Counted from the stretch's first letter, positions 1 to 8,255 are shown. The stretch: 64,000 nt of DNA from Ferdinandcohnia sp036962705 (GCF_036962705.1 NZ_JBALOQ010000017.1:1-64000), one strand, 5' to 3'. Translations and numbers: made by a program. Notes: generated by a model from the sequence alone, not told the origin.

Positions 1-53
1 GTTCCCTTTTTGTTCAATTTTGAACCGGTGAGGGTACGATTACCACAAATAAC

Positions 54-91
54 AAAAAACTGACCAGGAGATACTCTCTGGTCAGTTTTTT
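54..91 (-). terminator. Rho-independent terminator, tRNA-Arg
   Basis: A 9-bp perfect stem (59-67 with 78-86) encloses a 10-nt loop and has an A-run on one side and a T-run on the other, so it can stop transcription on both strands. It lies just past the 3' end of the minus-strand tRNA-Arg and is most likely its terminator. Confidence 0.8.
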
Positions 92-96
92 AATAG

Positions 97-168
97 CGCC
101 CTCGGCAGGATTCGAACCCACGATAAGAGAACCGGAATCTCTTGTGCTATCCACTACACTACGAGGGC
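97..168 (-). tRNA. tRNA-Arg (anticodon CCG)
   Basis: Read on the minus strand, this 72-nt segment folds as a cloverleaf. The 7-bp acceptor stem is GCCCTCG/CGAGGGC with discriminator G, the T arm contains GGTTCGAATCC, and the anticodon loop is TTCCGGT, giving anticodon CCG for arginine codon CGG. CCA is not encoded. B. subtilis carries a lone tRNA-Arg gene in the same neighbourhood next to clpP, so the context fits. Confidence 0.95.
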
Positions 169-342
169 ATATCTTTAAGAAACTGCACTCATCATTATAG
201 AATAGAAAGCTTTTTATTGCAATATGTATGTTTAAATCGACCCGAATCGGTTATGATGGAATACGTATGAAAAAATTTTTCCGTGCCTGAAAAGGTATGT
301 GATAAAAGTTTGTAGAATAGAATAATTTAGTAAAGCGAAATG

Positions 343-372
343 TTTGACCTTTACTGACCTTAATTGTATGAT
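343..372 (+). promoter_or_regulatory. clpP sigma-A promoter overlapped by a CtsR operator
   Basis: The -35 box TTGACC (344-349) and the -10 box TATGAT (367-372) are 17 bp apart. The complement of 343-359 reads GGTCAGTAAAGGTCAAA, a direct heptad repeat matching the CtsR consensus (RGTCAAA-NAN-RGTCAAA) except for two positions in the first heptad. The operator covers the -35 box, so CtsR would block RNA polymerase and be released by heat or protein stress, as known for clpP in Bacillus. Confidence 0.88.
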
Positions 373-419
373 GGAAATACATAACAAAACTTTTAATTTT
401 GTTTAGAGGAGGAAGTAAG

Positions 420-1013
420 ATGAATTTAATCCCTACAGTTATTGAGCAAACAAACCGTGGAGAGCGCGCCTATGACATCTACTCACGTTTATTAAAAGAC
501 CGTATTATCATGCTAGGTAGTGCGATTGATGATAATGTTGCAAACTCAATCGTGTCTCAGTTATTATTCTTAGCAGCTGAGGATCCTGAAAAAGATATTT
601 CTTTATACATTAACAGCCCTGGTGGTTCAATCACAGCTGGTATGGCAATCTATGATACTATGCAGTTCATCAAGCCAAATGTTTCCACTATTTGTATCGG
701 TATGGCTGCATCTATGGGTGCTTTCTTACTTGCAGCTGGTGAAAAAGGCAAGCGTTTTGCGCTGCCAAATAGTGAAGTTATGATTCACCAACCACTCGGT
801 GGTGCGCAAGGGCAAGCAACTGAAATTGAAATTGCAGCGAAACGTATTCTTTTCTTACGCGAAAAGCTAAACCAGATTTTATCAGAGCGTACTGGCCAAC
901 CATTAGAGGTACTTCAAAGAGATACAGACCGTGACAACTTTATGACTGCTGAGCGAGCATTAGAGTACGGATTAATCGACAAGGTTATGCAGCCACAAGA
1001 TAACAATAAGTAA
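420..1013 (+). CDS. clpP: ATP-dependent Clp protease proteolytic subunit ClpP
   Basis: This 197-residue protein is the usual size for ClpP, the tetradecameric serine protease that degrades unfolded or tagged proteins together with ClpC, ClpX or ClpE in the cytosol. The catalytic triad is visible: Ser98 in GMAASMG, His123 in MIHQP and Asp172 in DRDNFM. The ATG at 420 is chosen because a strong GAGGAGGAA ribosome binding site precedes it by a normal distance; an in-frame upstream codon at 399 has none. The gene is monocistronic, driven by the CtsR-controlled promoter and closed by the hairpin at 1021-1048. Confidence 0.98.
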   Translation: MNLIPTVIEQTNRGERAYDIYSRLLKDRIIMLGSAIDDNVANSIVSQLLFLAAEDPEKDISLYINSPGGSITAGMAIYDTMQFIKPNVSTICIGMAASMGAFLLAAGEKGKRFALPNSEVMIHQPLGGAQGQATEIEIAAKRILFLREKLNQILSERTGQPLEVLQRDTDRDNFMTAERALEYGLIDKVMQPQDNNK

Positions 1014-1054
1014 AAAAAAAATCCTCTCACATCGTATCGTGAGAGGATTTTTTT
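1012..1054. terminator. Bidirectional terminator between clpP and crh
   Basis: A 10-bp perfect stem (1021-1030 with 1039-1048) is flanked by nine A before and seven T after. It sits between the convergent 3' ends of clpP and crh and can serve both. Its T-run touches the crh stop codon. Confidence 0.9.
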
Positions 1055-1310
1055 ATGCTTCTTTTTGAACAAATTCAGTTAATGCTTCAACCGCTGCTTC
1101 TTCATCGTTTCCATCTGCAATTAAGGTAACTGTTGCACCTGAGCCAACCGCTAAACTCATTAGGCCCATGATGCTTTTTGCGTTTACCTTTTTCCCATCC
1201 TTTTCTAAGAAAATGTCCGCAGAAAATTTATTTGCTTCCTGGACAAACATTGCAGCAGGACGTGCTTGTAGTCCCGTTCTTAATACAACCTCAACATGTC
1301 TTTCAACCAT
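1053..1310 (-). CDS. crh: HPr-like catabolite repression protein Crh
   Basis: An 85-residue HPr-fold protein. Ser46 lies in the HPr kinase site AKSIMGLMS, while position 15 is Gln (RTGLQARPA) instead of the catalytic His of HPr. This Gln15/Ser46 pair defines Crh, which cannot carry PTS phosphate but, once phosphorylated on Ser46 by HprK, acts as a CcpA co-regulator. HprK is encoded in this window. The start at 1310 is set by the GGAGGAAG ribosome binding site; six upstream in-frame codons lie before that site. It is the last gene of the yvcI-rapZ-glmR-whiA-crh cluster, 141 bp after whiA. Confidence 0.96.
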   Translation of the reverse strand: MVERHVEVVLRTGLQARPAAMFVQEANKFSADIFLEKDGKKVNAKSIMGLMSLAVGSGATVTLIADGNDEEAAVEALTEFVQKEA

Positions 1311-1451
1311 TATTTTCTTCCTCCTCAAGTTTGTGTAAAATTCTTATGTTGTGTGTTTTTAAATTAATTTAATTTATTCTTTATACGTAAATGAACCCTA
1401 AAAGGTTTCAAAATGATAGCGCTTTATTTTATTCCAAGTGAGCAAAAACGC

Positions 1452-2393
1452 TCACTTGATAGATTGGCCTGCACGAAGCTTGTCGGCAATTTCATCTATT
1501 TTTCGAAGTCGGTGGTTAATTCCTGATTTGCTAATCTTTCCGGATGTGACCATTTCCCCTAACTCTTTTAGAGTGACATCCTTATAGGCAACACGAATCT
1601 CGGCAATTTCTCTTAATTTATCAGGTAAAATACCAAGGCCAACTGTCTCATCGATGTATCGAATATTTTCCACTTGACGAATGGATGCACCAATGGTTTT
1701 ATTCAAGTTTGCTGTTTCACAGTTCACTAGACGATTCACTGAATTTCTCATATCTCGAACAATTCGTACGTCCTCAAATCGTAGTAATGCCTGGTGTGCA
1801 CCAATGACATTGAGAAATTCCGTAATTTTTTCTGCTTCTTTTAAATACGTAATAAAACCTTTTTTTCGTTCTAATGTTTTCGCATTGAGATCAAAAACGT
1901 TCATTAATTCACAAAGAGAATCATTATGTTCTTTATATAATGAAAAAATCTCAAGATGGTACGAGGATGTTTCAGGGTTATTTACTGAGCCCCCTGCTAA
2001 AAAAGCCCCACGTAAATAGGAGCGTTTGCAGCATTTCTTCGCAATGAGGGTCGGAGAGATTTCTTGATGTAGGGAAAAACCTTCAAAAATCTTTAAATCT
2101 TCTAAAATATCCTTTGCTTCCTCAATTAGCCGTACAATATATACATTGTTCTTCTTGAGTCTCATTTTTTTACGAACGAGGAGCTCAACACCAACACTAT
2201 AACATCTCTTCAGCAATGTATAAATTCTTCTCGCGATAGCCGCATTTTCGGTTTGAATATCAACCAGTATTTTTTGGTTGGAGAAGGAAAGTGCGCCATT
2301 CATTCGGATCAAAGCGGAAAGCTCGGCTTTTGCACAGCAGTCTTTGATGTCTAGGTTTGTCAGTTCTTTTTTCGTCTCTGATGCAAATGACAC
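1452..2393 (-). CDS. whiA: WhiA family DNA-binding protein
   Basis: A 313-residue WhiA protein: an N-terminal LAGLIDADG-homing-endonuclease-like region and a C-terminal helix-turn-helix (around GEMVTSGKISKSGINHRLRK). In Streptomyces WhiA controls sporulation; in Bacillus it binds DNA and influences cell division and chromosome segregation. The GTG at 2393 (giving SFASETKKEL at the N terminus) is preferred because the GGAGG site lies 9 nt upstream; the GTG at 2402 directly abuts that site and cannot be used well. It lies 33 bp after glmR and is probably cotranscribed with it. Confidence 0.95.
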   Translation of the reverse strand: MSFASETKKELTNLDIKDCCAKAELSALIRMNGALSFSNQKILVDIQTENAAIARRIYTLLKRCYSVGVELLVRKKMRLKKNNVYIVRLIEEAKDILEDLKIFEGFSLHQEISPTLIAKKCCKRSYLRGAFLAGGSVNNPETSSYHLEIFSLYKEHNDSLCELMNVFDLNAKTLERKKGFITYLKEAEKITEFLNVIGAHQALLRFEDVRIVRDMRNSVNRLVNCETANLNKTIGASIRQVENIRYIDETVGLGILPDKLREIAEIRVAYKDVTLKELGEMVTSGKISKSGINHRLRKIDEIADKLRAGQSIK

Positions 2394-2426
2394 AGGTTCC
2401 ACCCTCCTTTTTATAGTAAGGGTGAT

Positions 2427-3404
2427 TTAGTAATCACCCTTTTTTTCTTCTACAAGCATATTATATAATAGATTTGCTACTTTTGTTGTGTCATGTCTAA
2501 TAACATCGTTGTCGTATGAGATAATTTTATCATTAATAATCGATAATCCTAATGTAGAAAGTCTATCTAAATCGTACTCAACAGGCTTTGCCAGCTCTTT
2601 TGCATATTTTTCCTTGATGTGCTCGGGAATATCACCATCATTGACCAAAATCGTATCAATGAATTTTAATCCCATATGATCATTTAAAGCTTGCACATGG
2701 TCACTTGCAGCAAAGTTCAGTGTTTCCCCAGCCTGAGTCATCACGTTACAAATATACACCTTTTTTGCTTTTGCTTTGACGACCTCTTCGCCTATTTTTG
2801 GTACAAGCAAATTTGGTAAAATGCTTGTGTAGAGGCTGCCTGGACCAATGACAATCATATCGGCCTCTCGGATTATTTCAATTGATTCATTTAATGGCTC
2901 TACATCATCCGGTGTTAAAAAGACACGCTTGATTTTTTTACCGGAGCATGGAATTTTGGACTCGCCTGTTACAACAGTGCCATCCTCCATTTCAGCATTT
3001 AACACGACACTTTTGTTAGCCGCTGGAAGTACTTTTCCTCTGACTTTTAGAACTTTACTCATTTCACCGACAGCGTGAACAAAATCACCTGTTATCGTTG
3101 TCATTGCCGCAAGAATCAAGTTTCCAAGAGAATGACCGGATAAGCCATTTCCACCTGCAAACCGATGCTGGAACAAATCCTCAATTAAAGGCTCCACATC
3201 TGATAACGCAGCTAATACGTTTCGAATATCACCGGGTGGCGGAATATCCATCTCATCGCGAAGACGACCAGATGATCCCCCATCATCCGCAACTGTTACA
3301 ATTGCTGTAATATCAACTGGCTGATATTTTAACCCTCGTAAAAGTACGGAAAGGCCAGTTCCTCCACCAATGATGACAATCTTAGGCTGTTTTGGATTGG
3401 TCAT
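2427..3404 (-). CDS. glmR: GlmR/YvcK, UDP-sugar-binding regulator of cell-wall precursor supply
   Basis: A 325-residue member of the CofD/YvcK family, with the N-terminal Gly-rich motif GGGTGLSVLLRGLK (residues 13-26) and the later motif GPGSLYTSILPNLLVP. In B. subtilis YvcK (GlmR) binds UDP-GlcNAc, is needed for growth on gluconeogenic carbon sources and helps carbon flow into peptidoglycan through GlmS. Its ATG shares one base with the rapZ stop (TAATG), which implies translational coupling. The yvcI-rapZ-glmR-whiA-crh order is conserved in Bacilli. Confidence 0.95.
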   Translation of the reverse strand: MTNPKQPKIVIIGGGTGLSVLLRGLKYQPVDITAIVTVADDGGSSGRLRDEMDIPPPGDIRNVLAALSDVEPLIEDLFQHRFAGGNGLSGHSLGNLILAAMTTITGDFVHAVGEMSKVLKVRGKVLPAANKSVVLNAEMEDGTVVTGESKIPCSGKKIKRVFLTPDDVEPLNESIEIIREADMIVIGPGSLYTSILPNLLVPKIGEEVVKAKAKKVYICNVMTQAGETLNFAASDHVQALNDHMGLKFIDTILVNDGDIPEHIKEKYAKELAKPVEYDLDRLSTLGLSIINDKIISYDNDVIRHDTTKVANLLYNMLVEEKKGDY

Positions 3405-4294
3405 TACTTTTTTTCCTTTCTCCTCTCAATATCGCGGTGAGAAACATGAGTCTGATAGTCATCCTTGAAATGCTTTGCGATATATTCGGCAAGTGTAACG
3501 GATCGGTGCTGGCCGCCGGTACAACCAATTGCAATCACAAGCTGGCTTTTTCCTTCCCGCTTGTATTGTGGGAGCATAAATGCAAGTAAGTCTGTTACTT
3601 TTTCAATAAACTTCTGGGTTTCAGTCCATTTTAGAACATAGCTTGATACATCCTCGTCAAGCCCGGTCCTTGGTCTCATTGCCTCGATATAATGTGGATT
3701 GGGGAGAAAACGCACATCAAACACAAGGTCAGCATCAATCGGGATGCCATATTTAAAACCAAACGACATCACGTTGACCGAAAATGTAGGTTTTGATTGT
3801 GATGCAAATTGCTTTAAAATTTTCTCTCGCAGTTCCCTCGGCTTTAAATCCGAAGTATCATAGATATACTGGGCTCTTCCTTTCATTTCCTCTAGGATTT
3901 CCCGCTCAGCCTGGATGCCTTCAAGTGGTGAACCAGTTGGAGCAAGTGGATGAGACCGTCTTGTTTCTTTATAGCGCGTAACAAGAGTCGAATCCTTCGC
4001 ATCTAGGAATAAGATTTGCGGTGCAATCCATGAAACCTCTGAGAGATCATCAAGGGATGCAAATAAGCTATCGAAAAATTCACGTCCCCGTAGGTCCATG
4101 ACGAGCGCAACCTTATCCATTTTTCCGCCAGATTCCTTCATTAACTCAAGAAACTTCGGAAGCAAAGTTGGAGGAAGGTTATCCACGCAAAAATACCCTA
4201 AATCTTCAAAGCTTTGAATGGCCACCGTTTTCCCGGCACCTGACATTCCCGTTATAATCACTAATTGAATTTCACTTGTTGAACCAACACTCAT
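3404..4294 (-). CDS. rapZ: RapZ/YvcJ family nucleotide-binding protein
   Basis: A 296-residue protein with an N-terminal P-loop GMSGAGKT (residues 16-23) and the conserved C-terminal motif GCTGGQHRSVTLAE. The family binds ATP or GTP. In E. coli RapZ is the adaptor that brings GlmZ sRNA to RNase E; the B. subtilis homologue YvcJ hydrolyses GTP and affects competence. It overlaps glmR by one base and follows yvcI by 19 bp. The RNA adaptor role is not shown for Bacillus, so only nucleotide binding is firm. Confidence 0.95.
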   Translation of the reverse strand: MSVGSTSEIQLVIITGMSGAGKTVAIQSFEDLGYFCVDNLPPTLLPKFLELMKESGGKMDKVALVMDLRGREFFDSLFASLDDLSEVSWIAPQILFLDAKDSTLVTRYKETRRSHPLAPTGSPLEGIQAEREILEEMKGRAQYIYDTSDLKPRELREKILKQFASQSKPTFSVNVMSFGFKYGIPIDADLVFDVRFLPNPHYIEAMRPRTGLDEDVSSYVLKWTETQKFIEKVTDLLAFMLPQYKREGKSQLVIAIGCTGGQHRSVTLAEYIAKHFKDDYQTHVSHRDIERRKEKK

Positions 4295-4313
4295 TATTCT
4301 GCCTCCCTATCAC

Positions 4314-4772
4314 CTAGCTTGGATCTAATCGGTATGAAAGTAATTGAAAATCTGGTGTATATGTAAATGTTCCATAAATAACCCCAGAACCTTGAAGTAC
4401 ATAATCCAAAATATGATAATCACCAGGGGCCATAGGTAAATTCGATATGTCCTTAATATCCTGCCATTTCAGAATTCCCTCTTCGGATTCATCGACATTT
4501 TCTCCTTCAAAATCATTTGCTAAAAAGGAAAACATCATCCATTCTGAGGTAACCTTATCGCCTTCTTTTATGATAAATGTAAAAATCCCTTTTATATCTG
4601 GATTTTTAAGATATAATCCTGTTTCCTCACGGTATTCACGGATACAGGAATCGCGAACTGATTCACCTGGCTCCATTTTTCCTCCAGGAGCAACCCACCA
4701 CCCGCGTCGTGGCTTTTGTAAAAGCAATACTTTATTTTCCTTGCGTACAACGCAATTTGTTACTCTTTGCAC
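4314..4772 (-). CDS. yvcI: Nudix hydrolase YvcI
   Basis: A 152-residue Nudix protein with a complete Nudix box: Gly31, Glu37, and REYREETGL at residues 45-53, which bind Mg and hydrolyse a nucleoside-diphosphate-X bond. The substrate is not deducible; B. subtilis YvcI is annotated as an 8-oxo-dGTPase-like MutT protein. The start is a GTG at 4772 preceded by GGGGTGA. It is the first gene of the yvcI-crh operon, with a good sigma-A promoter 65 bp upstream. Confidence 0.9.
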   Translation of the reverse strand: MQRVTNCVVRKENKVLLLQKPRRGWWVAPGGKMEPGESVRDSCIREYREETGLYLKNPDIKGIFTFIIKEGDKVTSEWMMFSFLANDFEGENVDESEEGILKWQDIKDISNLPMAPGDYHILDYVLQGSGVIYGTFTYTPDFQLLSYRLDPS

Positions 4773-4836
4773 TATCTTTCACCCCAAGTCGGTCCCGTTG
4801 CATGGTAGACCGTTTGTAAGCAATCTTATGGTTATT

Positions 4837-4865
4837 ATTATACTATTTCTAACAGGTACTCACAA
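4837..4865 (-). promoter_or_regulatory. Sigma-A promoter of the yvcI-rapZ-glmR-whiA-crh operon
   Basis: On the minus strand TTGTGA (4860-4865) and the perfect -10 TATAAT (4837-4842) are separated by exactly 17 bp. The predicted transcription start near 4830 leaves a leader of roughly 58 nt before the yvcI GTG. No operator is evident next to it. Confidence 0.75.
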
Positions 4866-4924
4866 CGAACAAGATTTACATGTTGTTTATTTTTGTAGGT
4901 TTGGGATTTTGGAACAAAAAGGAG

Positions 4925-4965
4925 CAAAAAAAGGGGGCACAGGAATGTACCTGTGCCCAAAAAAA
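4925..4965 (-). terminator. Strong minus-strand hairpin upstream of the yvcI promoter
   Basis: GGGCACAGG (4935-4943) pairs perfectly with CCTGTGCCC (4950-4958) around a 6-nt loop, followed on the minus strand by a T7 run (4926-4932). This is a textbook intrinsic terminator, but no minus-strand gene lies directly upstream; the next is yhcX, beyond the plus-strand yhxA. The rest of the 4773-5186 gap holds only the yvcI promoter and the inverted repeat at 5121-5138. Confidence 0.65.
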
Positions 4966-5120
4966 ATCTATTTATAAAAAGGGGGTCAATTACTACTATT
5001 ATCATACTCAAAATATATTTCATCCGTGTTACAGGAGGGTTAAAACATAATTACGATTTCAAAGTTGTCCTTTACAAAGCGAAATAATAGCCCGATGGAC
5101 TAGTTCTATTCCTGATTCTT

Positions 5121-5138
5121 AGTTCAAAAGCTTGAACT
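5121..5138. promoter_or_regulatory. Inverted repeat upstream of yhxA, possible operator
   Basis: AGTTCAA (5121-5127) and TTGAACT (5132-5138) are perfect inverted arms with spacer AAGC, 49 bp before the yhxA start. The right arm contains TTGAAC, which could serve as a -35 box, though no good -10 box follows at 17 bp. A regulator-binding site is plausible but unproven. Confidence 0.4.
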
Positions 5139-5186
5139 TTTCGCATATATTTTAGTTACGGTTTATCGAACGAAGGGGGAATGGGA

Positions 5187-6500
5187 ATGAACGAAAAATT
5201 GATGGTACGCCAGGAATTGACGGAACTTGACCAGAAACATTTTTTACATCCAACCTCACCGATTCAGCAACAACAGGATTTCGGTCCTGCGTTTATTTTT
5301 ACAAAAGGAGAAGGTGTGTTTCTTGAGGATGTGAATGGAAAACGTGTGCTTGATGGTATGTCCTCTTTATGGAATGTCAATATCGGACATGGGCGAAAGG
5401 AATTGGGGCAAGCTGCGCTGGAGCAAATGAACAAACTCGCATTTAGCTCCTGCTTTGCAACGTTTAGCAACGAACCAGCGATACGGCTGGCGGCAAAGCT
5501 TGCGGAAATTTCACCAGGAAGTTTATCCACAACATTCTTTACTTCGGGTGGCTCGGAAGCAAATGACACGGCATATAAATTAGCACGGCATTATTGGATT
5601 TTACGTGAGAAACCTCTGAAAAAGAAAATCATTTCTCGAAAAAGGTCCTATCATGGGGTGGCTATGGGCTCAACAAGTGCCACAGGCTTGAAGCCATTTA
5701 GAGATTTTACAAATTCATTAGCTCCAGACTTTTATTATACGGATAATTTGTCGGCTGAGGACTTGCGAAAAACAATCGAACTGGAAGGACCGGAAACAAT
5801 TGCGGCATTTATCGCAGAACCCGTTCAAGGGGCAGGCGGTGTACATATCGCACCAGAAGGCTATTTTAAAGAAGTACGGGACATTTGCGATGAATACAAT
5901 ATTTTATGGATTACTGATGAAGTGATAACCGGATTTGGGCGGACAGGTAAATACTTCGGGGTTGATCACTACGGGGTGGCGCCTGACATGATGTGTTTTG
6001 CTAAAGGAGTAACAAGTGGATATGCCCAATTAGGTGGAGTCGTTCTATCTGAAGCTCTTTTTGAAGACTTCAAAGAGCATTCCACCGGAACACTTTTACA
6101 TGGATATACGTACAGTGGGCATCCGATGGCTTGTGCGGTTGCTTTGAAAAATATTGTAATTGTTGAAAACGAAGGGTTAATTGAGAATTCCGCGAAAATG
6201 GGAGCAAAAATGCTCGATGGCTTTTCGTGGATTCAAGGTGAAGCAAGTCTCGTCAGTCATGTTCGTGCTTTAGGGCTTATGGGAGCTGTTGAAATCAATA
6301 CACCTCAGCATGTAAAAGGACCACTTGCACCAAGAATCGTGAATGAGGCTGCTAAAATCGGCCTAATCTGTAGATCCGTCGTATTTGATGGAATGGACAC
6401 CCTGGTCTTCGCACCTCCACTTTGCATCAATAAAGAGGAAGTAGAACTAATGATTGAAATGCTACACCACGCAATTTTTAGAGTTGAACGGAGTGTTTGA
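5187..6500 (+). CDS. yhxA: Class III pyridoxal-phosphate aminotransferase (YhxA-like)
   Basis: A 437-residue class III (omega) aminotransferase related to BioA and omega-amino acid:pyruvate transaminases. Visible are TSGGSEANDTA for cofactor phosphate binding, Asp244 in TDEVITGFGRTG and the Schiff-base Lys273 in FAKGVTSGYAQLGG. The amino donor cannot be read from sequence. The ATG at 5187 has AAGGGGG 7-8 nt upstream; the ATG at 5181 is too close to that site. In B. subtilis yhxA also neighbours yhcX, as here, although here the two are convergent. A hairpin of the small palindromic repeat family starts 10 nt after the stop and, with its TTTGTTT tail, probably terminates transcription. Confidence 0.88.
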   Translation: MNEKLMVRQELTELDQKHFLHPTSPIQQQQDFGPAFIFTKGEGVFLEDVNGKRVLDGMSSLWNVNIGHGRKELGQAALEQMNKLAFSSCFATFSNEPAIRLAAKLAEISPGSLSTTFFTSGGSEANDTAYKLARHYWILREKPLKKKIISRKRSYHGVAMGSTSATGLKPFRDFTNSLAPDFYYTDNLSAEDLRKTIELEGPETIAAFIAEPVQGAGGVHIAPEGYFKEVRDICDEYNILWITDEVITGFGRTGKYFGVDHYGVAPDMMCFAKGVTSGYAQLGGVVLSEALFEDFKEHSTGTLLHGYTYSGHPMACAVALKNIVIVENEGLIENSAKMGAKMLDGFSWIQGEASLVSHVRALGLMGAVEINTPQHVKGPLAPRIVNEAAKIGLICRSVVFDGMDTLVFAPPLCINKEEVELMIEMLHHAIFRVERSV

Positions 6501-6510
6501 ATAAATCCAA

Positions 6511-6539
6511 GGGACCAGAGGGACGGTTCTTCTGGTCCC
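6511..6539 (+). repeat. Small palindromic repeat, copy 1 (forward)
   Basis: An imperfect palindrome with arms GGGACCAG and CTGGTCCC around a GGGACGGTTC core. It starts 10 nt after the yhxA stop and is followed by TTTGTTT. It pairs with the inverted copy at 6562-6589. Eight copies occur in the window; see the copies at 28060-30767. Confidence 0.9.
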
Positions 6540-6548
6540 TTTGTTTCC

Positions 6549-8138
6549 CTAAAATGAACCAGAACCAGGAGAACCGTCCCCGTGGTCCCATGTTGCTGGC
6601 TTTGGTTTCTTTGTGATAATTTGGTAATAGTCTGTGCGGCGGTCTTTGAGTGGTGTTTCTGTACCAATATTGCGATTGCGGCGGAGGCTTTCAAGGTCAA
6701 CCTCACCAACAACAATCGTTTCAATATTTGGATTGCATTCTCCAACAATCCCATTGCTTGAGAATGTAAAATCAGATGGTGAAAATATTCCGGATTGTGC
6801 GTATTGTACATCCATATGTGGAACATGTGAGAGGTTGCCAACTGCGCCAGCAATAACGGTATAGACTTGATTTTCAACAGCACGAGCCTGTGAACAATAA
6901 CGAACGCGTAGATACCCTTGCTGGTCTTCTGAGCTAAAAGGTGTAAAAATGATTTGCGCTCCTTTATCCACAGCAATCCTTGCAAGCTCTGGAAATTGAA
7001 TATCGTAGCTTATGAGAATCGAAATTTTTCCACAATCCGTATCGAACACATGAACATCGTGACCCGCTTGAACACCCCACCATCTTCTCTCATCAGGGGT
7101 AATATGGAGCTTATATTGCTTATCAATCGTACCATCCCGCCTGAACAGATAAGCGACATTATATATGCCATTATCCTCTTCCACAAAATGCGAGCCACCA
7201 ACAATATTAATATTGTAAGTTACTGCAAGCTTTGAAAAGAGGTTAATATATTCCTCGGTGTACTCTGAAACCTTTTTAATTTGTTTACTTGGTACCTGCT
7301 CATTTATAAAAGAAAGCAGCTGCATCGTAAAGGTTTCTGGGAACACCGCAAAATCAGAGCGATAGTTAGAGCTCGCATCAATGAAGTATTCACATTGGGT
7401 TGCAAAGTCTTCGAAGGAATTGATTTTTTTCATCATATATTGAATCACTGAAATTCTTACGGGCAGGGCACGATTGTATATCCTTCTCGTTTTCTTTGGC
7501 AGGTAATCAGGATTATTCCATTCCATTAAAGTAGCGTAACCTAAGGAATCCCGATCGGTTAAATAATTGGCATTGACCCGTTTTAGCACAAAGCCATTAA
7601 TCATTTGGAATGTGAGTGCCGGGTCATAGAGATTTTGCTGGATGACCTGCTCGACATACTCTCGTGCAGACATCTCATCAGCGTATTTGTGATAATTCGA
7701 GATTCTTCCACCAATAATAATGCTTTCTAAATTTAGTGCTTGGGTGAGTTTCTTTCTTGCTTCATAAAGTCGACGTCCAATTTTCATCCGACGATAATCG
7801 GGATGGACCATGACATCAATTCCATATAAATTTTTTCCATGTGGATCATGGTTACGAATATAAGAATTATCACTTATCTCATCAAACGTATGCTTATCTT
7901 CATATTCATCAAAATCGACAATTAAACTTGAACAGGAGCCAATGATTTTGCCATCATACTCCACACAAAACTGCCCTTCGGGAAAAATCGACAAGTGACT
8001 TTCAAGCTGGTCACGTTCCCATGGGTCCATATTCGGAAAACAATCCTTGGAAAGCTCAATAATCTCCTCAATATCCTCATGCTTAATATTTCTCAACATA
8101 ATCTTTTTCTCAAACCTCGAAAGATCAATCCTTGACAC
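6549..8138 (-). CDS. yhcX: GNAT acetyltransferase / carbon-nitrogen hydrolase fusion (YhcX-like)
   Basis: A 529-residue two-domain protein. The N-terminal ~200 residues form a GNAT acetyltransferase fold (VMVHPDYRRMKIGRRLYEAR binds acetyl-CoA). Residues ~230-510 form a nitrilase-superfamily domain with Glu268 (FPETF) and Lys343 (YKLHITPDE). The expected catalytic Cys before YDxxFPE is Ser377 here (codon at 7008-7010), so amidase activity may be lost. The GTG start at 8138 has GGGAG 6 nt upstream. The C-terminal 13 residues, from WDHGDG onward, are encoded by the palindromic repeat at 6562-6589. Substrate unknown. Confidence 0.85.
   Translation of the reverse strand: MSRIDLSRFEKKIMLRNIKHEDIEEIIELSKDCFPNMDPWERDQLESHLSIFPEGQFCVEYDGKIIGSCSSLIVDFDEYEDKHTFDEISDNSYIRNHDPHGKNLYGIDVMVHPDYRRMKIGRRLYEARKKLTQALNLESIIIGGRISNYHKYADEMSAREYVEQVIQQNLYDPALTFQMINGFVLKRVNANYLTDRDSLGYATLMEWNNPDYLPKKTRRIYNRALPVRISVIQYMMKKINSFEDFATQCEYFIDASSNYRSDFAVFPETFTMQLLSFINEQVPSKQIKKVSEYTEEYINLFSKLAVTYNINIVGGSHFVEEDNGIYNVAYLFRRDGTIDKQYKLHITPDERRWWGVQAGHDVHVFDTDCGKISILISYDIQFPELARIAVDKGAQIIFTPFSSEDQQGYLRVRYCSQARAVENQVYTVIAGAVGNLSHVPHMDVQYAQSGIFSPSDFTFSSNGIVGECNPNIETIVVGEVDLESLRRNRNIGTETPLKDRRTDYYQIITKKPKPATWDHGDGSPGSGSF
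6562..6589 (-). repeat. Small palindromic repeat, copy 2 (reverse), inside the yhcX 3' end
   Basis: The same element in opposite orientation (core GAACCGTCCCC, right arm GTGGTCCC). It lies within the yhcX reading frame and encodes its last residues, which suggests that insertion replaced the native 3' end of the gene. Confidence 0.88.
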
Positions 8139-8255
8139 AATAATCTCCCTTTCTGGGCTTTTTGGCAATTACTTGTTGAGTCGCCAAACATTTTTATATA
8201 CCCTTTTATATCAATATATTATTGGGAGGGCATTTATATTTCTTGGATCACTCAA

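Noticed and set aside
1411..1426. Possible cre site (TGATAGCGCTTTAT) between whiA and crh
   Set aside because: At least two mismatches at conserved positions of the CcpA consensus; too weak to call despite the attractive context.
4447..4977. 176-codon plus-strand frame opposite yvcI
   Set aside because: Antisense shadow of a clear Nudix gene; composition and start signals are not those of a gene.
6305..6985. 226-codon minus-strand frame across the end of yhxA and the repeats
   Set aside because: It overlaps two well-supported genes and has no recognisable domain.
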